Of a stretch of 13,810 nucleotides of DNA, positions 1 through 7,545 are shown piece by piece. The number at the start of each line of letters is the position of its first letter. Position 1 is the first letter of the stretch. The notes under the pieces are model-generated. The model saw nothing but the letters and a program-made list of their open reading frames with translations. It was not told the origin of the DNA and did not search any database. Origin of the DNA: JAGTVB01 sp964624765 (GTDB lineage Bacteria > Pseudomonadota > Gammaproteobacteria > HK1); assembly GCA_964624765.1 (NCBI GenBank), contig CAZUZO010000094.1, positions 1-13,810 on the forward strand. The letters run 5' to 3'. The position numbers and the translations under genes were made by a program.

Positions 1-15
1 TCGGGCAGAGCCCGA
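1..15 (+). terminator. Short GC-rich hairpin at window edge
   Basis: TCGGGC-AGA-GCCCGA forms a perfect 6-bp stem with a 3-nt loop. It could be the terminator stem of a gene lying left of the window, but no T tract follows on either strand that I can see, so intrinsic termination is doubtful. Confidence 0.25.
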
Positions 16-120
16 GCTGCTCGTTTCGGAGTGCTCGCGGAGCGGAAAACACATAACAGAGAAAGATAACCCGGGTGGTGTAGGGTTGTCATCAACGCTG
101 GAAGCCATCGGCCCAAGCTA

Positions 121-1260
121 ATGCCTGATTCCCAGAGTAGTAATGTTGCCGATCGACGCTTGCGACTCGGCGTCTTGCTCGTGGTGGGTATCTTATTGCT
201 CTGGTATGGCGTCCCTTGGCTGACATCGCTGTGGATACGCTTCGAGGCAGAGCCGCGAGCCGTGACACCTCGGGGTGATCTGGCACTCGATGAGCAGACC
301 ACCATCGAGATCTTTCGCCGTGTGAGTCCCTCGGTGGTGTTCATCACAACCGTTGGATGGCGGATTGACCTGTGGGGGCGGAACGTCCAGGAGGTTCGTC
401 GAGGGACGGGATCGGGCTTCGTCTGGGATGAGTACGGGCATGTCGTGACGAATTACCATGTGATTCAAGATGCCGCGGCGGCGCAAGTCCGACTGAGCAA
501 CCAACGCGCTTACCGATCGGTGCTGGTGGGGTCAAGTCCCGAGCACGATCTGGCTGTGCTTCGCATCAGCGTTTCGGCTGCCGATCTGAATCCGGCCCCT
601 ATTGGCGCGAGCCATGACTTGCAAGTGGGACAGAAAGTCTTCGCCATCGGCAACCCATTTGGCCTGGATCATACGTTAACGATGGGAGTTATCTCCGCCT
701 TGGACCGAAGCATACCGACCGAGGAAAGCAGGACCATCGAGCACGTTATCCAGACAGATGCTGCCATCAATCCAGGCAACTCCGGAGGACCGCTTATCGA
801 CAGTGCGGGGCGTGTCATCGGAGTCAACACGGCTATCTTTAGTCCCTCGGGTGTCTATGCAGGTATCGGCTTTGCCGTGCCCATCGACACGGTCAATCGA
901 GTCGTACCTCAGATCATCGCCCATGGCCGCTACATACGGCCCTCCTTGGGCATCGTGGTGGACGATGCGGTCAGTGAAGCGGTTACTGAAGAGCTTGGGG
1001 TGCAGGGACTGCTGATACTTTCAGTAAACCGCGGCTCCCCTGCCGAGGCGGTAGGATTGCGGGGTATCCGCCTGACCACCGATGGTCGAGTGATTCCAGG
1101 CGATATCATTCAGTCTATCGATGGTAAGCCAGTGCGAACTAGCAATGACTTGTTGAGGCTGCTCGATGGTTACACCGTCGGGGATGAAGCTCAGGTTACC
1201 GTATACCGGGCCGGCAGCATGAGATCGGTCCCCGTGTTGTTGGAAGCTACGCGGTCTTGA
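121..1260 (+). CDS. HtrA/DegP-type serine protease (S1C, one PDZ domain, membrane-anchored)
   Basis: This is a 379-aa envelope protease of the HtrA family, which degrades or regulates misfolded envelope proteins. Residues 15-36 form one hydrophobic N-terminal segment, probably an uncleaved anchor, leaving the rest in the periplasm. The trypsin-like domain spans about 60-265. The catalytic triad is visible: His113 in TNYHVI, Asp143 in HDLAVL and Ser221 in NPGNSGGPL. One PDZ domain follows at about 275-375 (GLRG, PGDIIQSIDGKPV). With one anchor and one PDZ it has DegS-like architecture rather than the two-PDZ DegP form. The ATG at 121 fits the anchor well, although no strong ribosome-binding site precedes it. 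It stands alone; the next gene converges from the other strand. Its substrate cannot be told from sequence. Confidence 0.93.
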   Translation: MPDSQSSNVADRRLRLGVLLVVGILLLWYGVPWLTSLWIRFEAEPRAVTPRGDLALDEQTTIEIFRRVSPSVVFITTVGWRIDLWGRNVQEVRRGTGSGFVWDEYGHVVTNYHVIQDAAAAQVRLSNQRAYRSVLVGSSPEHDLAVLRISVSAADLNPAPIGASHDLQVGQKVFAIGNPFGLDHTLTMGVISALDRSIPTEESRTIEHVIQTDAAINPGNSGGPLIDSAGRVIGVNTAIFSPSGVYAGIGFAVPIDTVNRVVPQIIAHGRYIRPSLGIVVDDAVSEAVTEELGVQGLLILSVNRGSPAEAVGLRGIRLTTDGRVIPGDIIQSIDGKPVRTSNDLLRLLDGYTVGDEAQVTVYRAGSMRSVPVLLEATRS

Positions 1261-1314
1261 GGCGGGTTGTGTCTGGCGTGGGTTCAGCCAATTAGGCAGC
1301 TGTCGTCCTTAGGT

Positions 1315-1342
1315 GGGGGCCAAAGTCCCCCGATTGAGGGGG
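1315..1342. terminator. GGGGG / CCCCC / GGGGG alternative hairpin between convergent genes
   Basis: GGGGG (1315-1319), CCCCC (1327-1331) and GGGGG (1338-1342) allow two mutually exclusive 5-bp hairpins sharing the central C run. It lies between the protease stop and the stop of the minus-strand gene, where a shared terminator would be expected. No T tract is present, so the role is a guess. Confidence 0.3.
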
Positions 1343-1352
1343 TACCTGGCCG

Positions 1353-1607
1353 CTAGCAGGTTTGTTCGCCAGATGTCTTGACCAGGTCGCCCCGGTGGAC
1401 TGCATCTCGCAGGATGGCGAGTGTGGTTTCACTCGGTGCACTGCCGGCACGTTGGTACACCACCTTTTCGCCGGCAACACTCAGGATAGTGAGCTGATAA
1501 CCGCCGATTCGTTCCCCTCGCTTCGAGTCTCCGTCGGTCTCTGAGCGTCTGACCACGGCCTCGAACATATCTCCCGGTTGAATTGTCATAAATGACTCCA
1601 TGTCCAT
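1353..1607 (-). CDS. Small hypothetical protein (84 aa)
   Basis: I do not recognise this protein. The frame is open further upstream, but the ATG at 1607 (MDMESFMTIQPGDMFEAVV) is preceded by AGGTGG at good spacing, which decides the start. The product is soluble and mixed alpha/beta-like. It begins with a PGDMFEAVVRR stretch and a charged DGDSKRGERIGG loop, followed by QLTILSVAGEKVVYQR, which reads as a beta hairpin, and a C-terminal helix. No signal peptide or membrane segment is seen. It converges on the protease gene. Confidence 0.5.
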   Translation of the reverse strand: MDMESFMTIQPGDMFEAVVRRSETDGDSKRGERIGGYQLTILSVAGEKVVYQRAGSAPSETTLAILRDAVHRGDLVKTSGEQTC

Positions 1608-1956
1608 GCTACCACCTGACGATAAGACCGAAAACAGAGCCAAATGACTCACCATTGATGAACTTTCAGCAGCCAGCCCGATTGGCGATACGATCCCCGT
1701 TCCTCTGACGATGACGCTCTCGAATGTATACGCGTTGCAGGGCGAGTGTGAGAGGCCCTCGATCCCGGTTGGACCCGTCCAACGCGAGTGGTCAGTGTGC
1801 GCTATTCGACTTCGGCCAGCCAGGCAGGTCAATCATGTATCGTTTAGGCCACTGCTCGACGATGATTGTTGTGGCAGGGCGGCGAGCTGGCCTTGAGGAT
1901 CGATTAGCCTATACTTCCGGGATCAGAATGACTTTCTCAGGGGGGAGATAGGAGGT
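1608..1956. other. Intergenic region between divergent small genes
   Basis: About 350 bases between the starts of the 84-aa minus-strand gene and the 78-aa plus-strand gene. Both promoters should lie here. A TATACT hexamer near 1910 is a possible -10 for the plus gene but has no good -35 partner. No repeat or RNA gene was seen. Confidence 0.4.
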
Positions 1957-2193
1957 ATGGCTGGAACCATCCTGTTCGAGATAGAAAACGCCGATGAGCA
2001 GGGAAATGAGCTTCGGGTGGCGCCGACTGACTGGCTGAAGTCGCTTCCACCGGGGGTCCAGATCACCGAGGTCAAGGGGTATTTACGGGATCTGAAAGCG
2101 GTGTATGAGCGCACCACTGACATCACCGAGCAAACCCGTCTTGCGCAGATCATCGCTGCGGTTAGAGCGTATGTGGAAAACCTGGGTGATTGA
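1957..2193 (+). CDS. Small hypothetical protein (78 aa)
   Basis: Family not recognised. The ATG at 1957 follows a very purine-rich stretch (1941-1955, GGGGGAGATAGGAGG) that supplies a strong ribosome-binding site. The protein is acidic and soluble: an N-terminal beta-like part (TILFEIENADEQGNELRV), a PTDWLKSLPPG turn, then two helices (EVKGYLRDLKAVYERTTD and ITEQTRLAQIIAAVRAYVENLGD). There is no signal peptide, metal motif or DNA-binding motif. It reads toward the sensor gene, with about 300 bases between. Confidence 0.6.
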   Translation: MAGTILFEIENADEQGNELRVAPTDWLKSLPPGVQITEVKGYLRDLKAVYERTTDITEQTRLAQIIAAVRAYVENLGD

Positions 2194-2497
2194 GAATGGG
2201 TATTCGAGGGCGCTGGGGCTCGCTATATTGACGGGAGATACCGCGCTACGCTGCTCGGCCCGTGGTGCTGGGAATAGCCGCTGCTTGGATCCAACTGTTG
2301 CAGGGCAATTGGGACGTCATGATCGCCTGGGACGGCGAGGGTTATGGCACGGTTGGTGTGCCGTATCAGCTCGCTCTTCGTATCGGATTCGGCAGTGATC
2401 CGGTTGGCAGACGACCGGTAGGTGGAATAATGGGTCGCGCATTGGGTTGTGCTGGGAGTCGAACCGTGCTAGGAACCCCGAGAGTTAGCGGATCACC
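2194..2497 (+). other. Gap with possible coding remnant before the sensor gene
   Basis: A plus-strand frame starting ATGGGTATTCGA at 2195 hits a TGA after 11 codons, then stays open to a TGA at 2499-2501 that overlaps the sensor ATG as ATGA. The open part (from GTG 2262, 79 codons) contains AAAWIQLLQGNWDVMIAWDG, which looks protein-like, but it has no ribosome-binding site and I know no homologue. It may be a decayed upstream gene or chance. Confidence 0.25.
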
Positions 2498-4126
2498 ATG
2501 AGAGGGGGGATTGCCGCCAAGATCGCAGCCATTTTTTCGGCTCTGGCGTTAGTGGGCACTCTGATCGTCGCACTGGTTATTACCGAAGGCAGTCGTGCCC
2601 TGCTGGTGGATGCTTCGGCTCAACGGTTAAGTCATACGGCGCAGATCGTCGGCGTTCGTTTCAATGATATCGTGCAGGCGGTCCGTAGTGATGCCGATTT
2701 CCTCTCTAGGAACTCGGTCATACAGGACATGGTGGCGGAAGATAGGAGCCCAGAACGGGACTCGCAAGGGAGAACGCCCGGAGAGGCTATCAGGCGCGAC
2801 GAAGCGGCGGCGAGCTTCCAGGCATTCTTGGAGAGCCGCCCCTGGTATCAGTCGATCGCCGTGATGGTCATCGAGGGCGATGATAGCCGCGAGCGGCTAC
2901 GAGTCGAGCGTGGGGCGGACAGCATCGCAGCCGTGCCGCCAGATCAGCTGGAGGATTGGGAAAGCGATGCGGATCGGCTAACAGCTATCGCGTTGCCCGA
3001 GGGCCGGCTGCATCTCTCCGAGATCGCGCTGCAGCGTGTGAAGGGCCGTGCTATGGAGTCTCCTATTCCCGTGATGGGTGCCTCCATGGTCATCGGTACA
3101 CCGGCTGGCACTCGCAACGGTGTGCTTCACATCAGCATCAACATGCGGCAGATCTTTAACGCGCTCGATGATCTGGTCGACCCCGAGGCGATGCTTTACG
3201 TTACTGATCAGCAGGGCGATTTTCTTCACCCTGCGGATCCTGGCAAAGGCTTGGGCTTGGATCTCGAACACCATCATACGCTGCCGCAACTGCTTCCTCC
3301 GACGAGAGCACTATTCAGCGGGGCTGCGGAGGTGATGTCGCTCGACAATGTGCAGTGGCAGCCGGAGGCGCCCCAGATAGCGCATTTTGAACGGCTTACC
3401 ATCGACCGAGCCGAGCCAGCGAGGTATCTGGTGATCGGGATTGCGTCCCCGCGGGCAGCCGTCCTGGAAGAAGTGAACGCCGTTAGGCGGCGCAGTGCCG
3501 TCTACACGTTATTGTTTGCCCTTGTCGGTGTCGGACTCGTGTTGTGGGTTTCACACCGGCTTACGGCACCTCTCCGCGAAGTGAGTCGTGCGGTCGCCCG
3601 CTTCAGTCGCGGTGAAAGCCATGTGCCGTTGCCCTATGGGGGCAGTGACGAGATCGGTATTCTGGCGGATAATTTCCGGCTGCTAGCCGATCGGGTGACG
3701 AGTCAGCTGAGGAGCTTGGAGGAGAAAGAGGGCCGGCTTCGATCGATCATCGAAACGGCTGTTGACGGCATCATCGTTGTCGACCATCGCGGCCATGTTG
3801 AAGCTTTTAATCCTGCCGCGGAGCGGATCTTCGGTTACCGGGTCGCGGAGGTCATGGGCCGTAACGTGAGCATGCTGATGACCAGCCCGGACCGCGAGCA
3901 ACACGACGAGTATATTCAACGCTATCTGCAGACCGGCGAGGCGCATATCATCGGCAGTGGGCGGATCGTGACGGGTCTCCACAAAGAGGGTCATACTATT
4001 CCCCTCTACCTGTCGATCGGTGAATTCTTGCAGTCCGGAGAACGCAAGTTCACCGGCATCCTGCATGACATCTCAAGGGATCAATTTCTCTATCGACAGT
4101 CCGACGCATCGCCGCCCAGCGGGTAA
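2498..4126 (+). CDS. Transmembrane sensor with HAMP and FixL-like haem-PAS domain, no output domain
   Basis: This 542-aa inner-membrane sensor has TM1 at about 8-28, a periplasmic ligand-binding region at 30-333 (probably dCache-like), TM2 at 334-353, HAMP at 354-405, a short coiled linker and a PAS at 413-526. The PAS aligns closely with FixL. His469 (QHDEYIQRY) matches the haem-ligating His200 of Bradyrhizobium FixL, and Arg489 (GSGRIVTG) matches Arg220, which hydrogen-bonds oxygen. Arg475, His483, Ile484, Leu505 and Ile507 also fall at the equivalent FixL pocket positions with a constant offset. Haem and oxygen sensing are inferred from this. FixL continues into a histidine kinase; here the protein stops 16 residues after the PAS (DISRDQ...), so no kinase, GGDEF or EAL domain is present. 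The join to minus-strand haem-uptake remnants suggests truncation by rearrangement. The ATG at 2498 has only a weak ribosome-binding site. Confidence 0.85.
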   Translation: MRGGIAAKIAAIFSALALVGTLIVALVITEGSRALLVDASAQRLSHTAQIVGVRFNDIVQAVRSDADFLSRNSVIQDMVAEDRSPERDSQGRTPGEAIRRDEAAASFQAFLESRPWYQSIAVMVIEGDDSRERLRVERGADSIAAVPPDQLEDWESDADRLTAIALPEGRLHLSEIALQRVKGRAMESPIPVMGASMVIGTPAGTRNGVLHISINMRQIFNALDDLVDPEAMLYVTDQQGDFLHPADPGKGLGLDLEHHHTLPQLLPPTRALFSGAAEVMSLDNVQWQPEAPQIAHFERLTIDRAEPARYLVIGIASPRAAVLEEVNAVRRRSAVYTLLFALVGVGLVLWVSHRLTAPLREVSRAVARFSRGESHVPLPYGGSDEIGILADNFRLLADRVTSQLRSLEEKEGRLRSIIETAVDGIIVVDHRGHVEAFNPAAERIFGYRVAEVMGRNVSMLMTSPDREQHDEYIQRYLQTGEAHIIGSGRIVTGLHKEGHTIPLYLSIGEFLQSGERKFTGILHDISRDQFLYRQSDASPPSG

Positions 4127-4130
4127 CGAT

Positions 4131-4862
4131 TCACACTCCTGCCCCCGGTGCCGGACAGGCGAAGGTGCGATTACTTGACTCCAGGACCGCGTTCTGGTGC
4201 GCCAGATCCAGGGCGGCGGTGGGTTCGTCCAACAGCAAATAGCGCGGTTGCCTTGCCGCATCGCCGTTTTCCCAAACCTGGGCCAACACCCGTGCCAGTT
4301 GCACCCGCTGCCGCTCGCCGCCGGGCAAGGTGGTGTATCCGCGCTGCGCGAGATGACCGGCCTCGACCAGACGCAACGCCTCGCGGGCGATGCCCCGATC
4401 GTGCGCGCTTTCGACGCCGCGCAAGTGCGGGCTGCGCCCCATCAGCACCACCTCGAACACCGGCAGCGGAAAGCTGAGCGCGGTTTCTTGAGGGAGGACG
4501 GCGCGCGCCTTGGCCCGCTCCCGCAGGGACCGGTCGCGCAACGGGCGTCCGTTCATCCACACATCGCCCGCCGCCAGCAGGACAAACTTCAGCACAATCA
4601 GTTGCCCCGAGGGCGAAGATACATCCACCCAGGCGGTATGGCTGGGGAAAAGTCGGTGTAATAACCAGACGCCGGTGCCGATCTGCACGAGCAGCGCCGG
4701 CAACCCGATGCGTTCGTAAACCGACTCGAACGCCTGAACCGGGACTACCGAGCGTTGCCGGAGTGCGCCTGGCAGAATGCCGAGCGCCAGCGCCAAATGA
4801 CCGCCGGTCCAGATCGTGGCGCCGATTACGTGGAGGATCAGAATGAGTTTGTATGTGTACAT
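4131..4862 (-). CDS. Chimeric ORF: CopD-like membrane N-terminus fused to haem ABC ATPase (HmuV-like) fragment
   Basis: Residues 1 to about 96 are a CopD-family membrane protein: helix with HVIGATIWTGGHL, then a second (LPALLVQIGTGVWLLHR) and the beginning of a third (QLIVLKFVLL). At about residue 97 the protein switches to HmuV sequence. It has a Q-loop (AVLPQETALSFP, Gln125), the ABC signature as LPGGERQRV (normally LSGGE; Ser replaced by Pro180), Walker B (YLLLDEP, Asp212/Glu213) and a D-loop (ALDLAHQ). Walker A and the C-terminal H-loop are absent, so ATP hydrolysis is not expected. Sequence after residue 228 matches nothing I know. Two genes of a haem/metal uptake locus appear joined by an in-frame deletion near 4577. 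The start has no clear ribosome-binding site. Confidence 0.7.
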   Translation of the reverse strand: MYTYKLILILHVIGATIWTGGHLALALGILPGALRQRSVVPVQAFESVYERIGLPALLVQIGTGVWLLHRLFPSHTAWVDVSSPSGQLIVLKFVLLAAGDVWMNGRPLRDRSLRERAKARAVLPQETALSFPLPVFEVVLMGRSPHLRGVESAHDRGIAREALRLVEAGHLAQRGYTTLPGGERQRVQLARVLAQVWENGDAARQPRYLLLDEPTAALDLAHQNAVLESSNRTFACPAPGAGV

Positions 4863-4898
4863 ATAGCTTGCAAGGAGGCTGGGTGAGCTGGCCGAAGA

Positions 4899-5858
4899 TC
4901 ACCAAACAACCGACTGCGTCGCCGGGTCAAACATGTGACGATGAACCGCCGGCGGGTCTTTGGGAACTGTGACGCCATCCGCCAGCATCTCCGGGGAGGC
5001 GGCAAAATCGCGCAGCGTGAACGGGCTGATGTACACCGTGCCGCCGGCGGCGATGAAACCCGACACGTCCTGACTCAGCGGAACATTGCTGAGCGCGCTG
5101 GTGGGGTTGGGCAGCGTTTTGATGCCCAACCGCCCGCCGGTCGCCGCCAGGGCGCTGGCAAAACCAAAGCTGCCGCCTTCCAGCGCGAGCCGGGAGAAGT
5201 CGTGATCGTAGCCGGTCGGGGCGATGAAATTGATCGCGCCGCCCAGCGTGGTGGCGCCGTAACGGGCGCCATTGGCGCCCCGGTACACCTCGATATACTG
5301 CGTCGTGCGCGGCTCCAGAACGCCGATGATGAACGAACCGTCGGCCAGATTGACCGGCAACCCGTCCAGCAGCAACCGTACCCCGCGTTGCACCGGATTT
5401 TGCTGCAAGCCCGATCCGCGAATGTTGAGCCGCGCCTGATCGTTACCGCCAAAAAAGCTGCGGGCGATGATCCCCGGTTGCGCGCCCAGCGCGTCCACCA
5501 GCGAACTGGGGCGTTTTTCCTCCAACTCCCGCGGCCCGATCAGATTCACGCCGCCGGGAATCAGCCGCAACCGTTCCTCCGCCGAGGACAGGTTTTCCTG
5601 CGTGAGCGACGGGCGCTCGGCTTCGACCACCACGGGATCGAGAATTTCTGGCGGTGAATATTGGGTAGCAACGGGGGCTTGCTCGGAGGCACCGAGTTGG
5701 GCAATCCGCTCCTCTGACGTACTCGCAAGCCATATCCGCTGGGTGTGACTTTGCTCGTTGGATAAAACGCAGACCGCCATCCCTCGACCCCACCCGTCCC
5801 CAGCAACAACCGGGGTGACGACCAGCATCAACCCTACCCATCCAATCGTTTTTTTCAT
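4899..5858 (-). CDS. TonB-dependent receptor, plug domain only (truncated, haem/iron uptake)
   Basis: This outer-membrane receptor fragment is 319 aa, where the family is usually 650-800. The ATG at 5858 is chosen because it follows GGGAG and begins a good signal peptide (MKKTIGWVGLMLVVTPVVAG). An in-frame ATG at 5909 would put 17 residues in front of it. A spacer leads to the plug at about residues 74-214: VVVEAERP, RLIPGGVNLIGPRELEEKRPS, LNIRGSGLQQNPVQRGVRL, DGLPVN, YIEVYRGANGARYGATTLGG. After GGRLG (about residue 245) the sequence changes to a tail that is not typical beta-barrel start and ends in a stop, so the barrel is lost. The change point carries an 8-bp inverted repeat. By position behind hmuS and under the Fur box, it was probably a haem receptor; it should now be non-functional. 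Confidence 0.82.
   Translation of the reverse strand: MKKTIGWVGLMLVVTPVVAGDGWGRGMAVCVLSNEQSHTQRIWLASTSEERIAQLGASEQAPVATQYSPPEILDPVVVEAERPSLTQENLSSAEERLRLIPGGVNLIGPRELEEKRPSSLVDALGAQPGIIARSFFGGNDQARLNIRGSGLQQNPVQRGVRLLLDGLPVNLADGSFIIGVLEPRTTQYIEVYRGANGARYGATTLGGAINFIAPTGYDHDFSRLALEGGSFGFASALAATGGRLGIKTLPNPTSALSNVPLSQDVSGFIAAGGTVYISPFTLRDFAASPEMLADGVTVPKDPPAVHRHMFDPATQSVVW
5105..5131. repeat. 8-bp inverted repeat at the receptor breakpoint
   Basis: GGTTGGGC (5105-5112) and GCCCAACC (5124-5131) are perfect inverted repeats 11 nt apart. They sit exactly where the TonB receptor leaves its expected sequence, and could mark palindrome-mediated rearrangement. Confidence 0.55.
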
Positions 5859-5915
5859 GCCAAGCTCCCAGCCCTTGCAGGGAAGAACCAACCGTTTTCG
5901 GCCTTCCACGGACGA

Positions 5916-6215
5916 TCAATGCGTCACGCCCCGCGGATGCGTCGTTTCGCTGCAACGTGCCGCTTGCGAACACTCGACGATGTGCTTCCAGTGTTGCAAC
6001 AATTGGTCATATACGTTTCTCCGTTCCGGTAAACTCACCATGTCAGGGTGCGCGAGCAGCATCTGCAGGTGATGCAGGATCATGTAAACCAGTCCAGGAC
6101 ACGGCCTTAAGGCGTGGCGCGTCATCAGGTAACAGAGCGCCGCCTGAATTAACGCAGAATCGCAGAGCATTTCGTCGGAGAGATCATGAACATCGATCGT
6201 CTTCGTCATCATCAT
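5916..6215 (-). CDS. Small His/Cys-rich hypothetical protein in haem locus (99 aa)
   Basis: No family recognised. It is predicted all-helical, and is rich in histidine and cysteine: Cys18, Cys28, His34, Cys39, His48, His49, His56, His75, His78, Cys82 and Cys88. It has no signal peptide or membrane helix. It lies between hmuS and the TonB receptor on the same strand, 57 bp before the receptor start, so it is probably a member of the haem operon. Possible starts are three tandem ATGs (6215, 6212, 6209), none with a strong ribosome-binding site. A cytoplasmic haem or metal-handling role is a guess from composition and context only. Confidence 0.6.
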   Translation of the reverse strand: MMMTKTIDVHDLSDEMLCDSALIQAALCYLMTRHALRPCPGLVYMILHHLQMLLAHPDMVSLPERRNVYDQLLQHWKHIVECSQAARCSETTHPRGVTH

Positions 6216-6365
6216 CGTGTCTCATCGTCGGGTCGAGGAATTACGGCTGATCCGGGCGCGGAATGACCGTCGAGTTGGACCGGGTTGAGGAGCAGTTCCA
6301 GGGATGCCGTTGTTCGCCCCACCACCGTCCGATCGCCCCAGGGCACCATGGATTGCGTTCCCTGT

Positions 6366-6468
6366 TCATGACCAGGTCGTCAAGGCGGGTAGCGCATTTA
6401 ATAGGGCTCGCCAAACCGGATTCTCAGGTTGGCCGGGTTTGCGCTTGCCGTAGAACAAGGCGATGCTC
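6366..6468 (-). pseudogene. hmuS: Displaced 3' end of hmuS
   Basis: On the far side of the MITE the hmuS reading frame continues as SIALFYGKRKPGQPENPVWR and ends at a TGA at 6366-6368. The ALFYGKRKPGQPE...WRAL motif is the normal C-terminus of haemin-degrading factors. Removing the MITE and one TSD copy joins ...YDSGGQ to SIALFYGKRK in frame, giving a 343-aa protein of normal family length. Confidence 0.85.
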
Positions 6469-6471
6469 TGA

Positions 6472-6612
6472 GAGGTTGTGAAAAAACCGTCGCGAGCGGC
6501 CTGAGAGCCAGGCGGACGGCGCGCAGCGACGAGACATATCAGATAGATAGGCGAGGAGCGAGCACCGCCCAACGCCGCTATCGGGTTGCGTAGCAGGTTT
6601 TTTCACAACCTC
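6472..6612. mobile_element. MITE copy 1 (141 bp) inside hmuS
   Basis: The element has near-perfect terminal inverted repeats, GAGGTTGTGAAAAAACC on the left (6472-6488) and its complement on the right (6596-6612). It is flanked by TGA on both sides (6469-6471 and 6613-6615), a 3-bp target duplication. It encodes no transposase. A second copy at 12712-12852 is identical in length and differs at 9 positions. The 3-bp T-N-A target and GAG-start termini resemble IS5-family (IS1031-like) elements, which is an inference; the mobilising transposase is not in the window. Confidence 0.9.
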
Positions 6613-7541
6613 TGACCCCCGCTGTCGTAGATTTCCAGCGAGGTAACCGGTCCGTTCACCGTAGGCTTGGTCACCACCCAGGCGCTAGCGATACTCTCCC
6701 GCCGCAGGTGTAGGGTGAAACCTTTGTCCAACACTGTGAGCCAAGCATCAGCGGTTGTGGGCTGATTAACCGGACCGGTATGGATCTGCACTACTCCGGG
6801 ACTCCCGACGAACACCATGATGTCAACTAACAGTTTGGATGCCGATTCGAGCAATTTCGCTGCCGCTGAGGTCTCTACTGGCCGCGCCAAATCCGGCCCC
6901 CCGAGACGCAATCCCTGGGTGCGGCTTACGCCGAACGACTTCAACAAATCGTGGAAAGCATGAGTGTCGCGCAAGGCCCGCCAATGAGCCCGCAACCCGG
7001 CGATGTCGATTTCCTCATCGGGCCGGGCCGGAGGCTCCGACGGTTTGGCCAGCATGACTTGCTGAGTTGATTGATCCGAGGATCGATAGGCGTCCACCAG
7101 TCGGTCATAGGCGCGCCGATCGCTTTGTGCCGTCAGATAAATTTTATGGACCGCGGTGCCGTCGCTATCGAAGAACTGCAAGCTTGCGGTTGCGCCAAAT
7201 TCCGGATCTGCGTTAACTGCGAACCCGTAATGCCAATGACTGAGAAACAATCGCAGATCGATCCCTTCGTCCAGCACCAGGCCTAGATTCCCAATGATGC
7301 GGATATTGCGGTACTCACCGATTTTTTCGTGCCCCGCGTGATCGTTGCGGGTTAGCGCCATCACCCGGCCGAGGCTGGGCAACGATTCGATCAATGTGGC
7401 CCAATCGCCGGCGAGCCGGGTTGCGGTACGGCCGCAATCGCTGGCGACCAGTTGCGCTTCGCCCACGCCCAGCAAGGCGGCGGTATCGCGGGCGCGCACG
7501 CCGGGTTTTTTCTCGCGCAAGTCCTGCCAAGCATGGTGCAT
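6603..7541 (-). CDS. hmuS: Haemin-degrading factor HmuS/HemS, C-terminus replaced by MITE
   Basis: This cytoplasmic haem-handling protein (HemS/HmuS/PhuS family) receives haem from the ABC importer and passes it on or degrades it. The 312 residues show the family's duplicated fold: first half with ALTRNDHAGHEKIGEY, LVLDEGIDLRLFLSHWHYGF, LQFFDSDGTAVHKIYL; second half with WRALRDTHAFHDLL, GVVQIHTGPVNQ, GFTLHLRRESIASAWVV, KPTVNGPVTSLEIYD. His194 in DTHAFH is the likely axial haem ligand, by position equivalent to PhuS His209. The frame ends ...GGQRL with the last codons and stop supplied by the MITE; the true C-terminus (about 33 residues) lies beyond it. The N-terminal part of the fold is complete, so partial activity is possible. 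The ATG at 7541 lacks a clear ribosome-binding site, but no other ATG or GTG occurs in frame up to the preceding stop. Confidence 0.9.
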   Translation of the reverse strand: MHHAWQDLREKKPGVRARDTAALLGVGEAQLVASDCGRTATRLAGDWATLIESLPSLGRVMALTRNDHAGHEKIGEYRNIRIIGNLGLVLDEGIDLRLFLSHWHYGFAVNADPEFGATASLQFFDSDGTAVHKIYLTAQSDRRAYDRLVDAYRSSDQSTQQVMLAKPSEPPARPDEEIDIAGLRAHWRALRDTHAFHDLLKSFGVSRTQGLRLGGPDLARPVETSAAAKLLESASKLLVDIMVFVGSPGVVQIHTGPVNQPTTADAWLTVLDKGFTLHLRRESIASAWVVTKPTVNGPVTSLEIYDSGGQRL

Positions 7542-7545
7542 GGAT

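Noticed and set aside
2445..2490. tRNA T-arm-like motif GGTTCGACTCCC on the minus strand
   Set aside because: The flanking bases do not form a T stem, acceptor stem or anticodon arm.
4171..4905. Second minus-strand frame of 244 codons
   Set aside because: Out-of-frame shadow of the CopD/HmuV fusion; Arg/Ala-rich with no motif.
4935..5657. Plus-strand open frame of 240 codons
   Set aside because: Antisense shadow of the TonB receptor plug.
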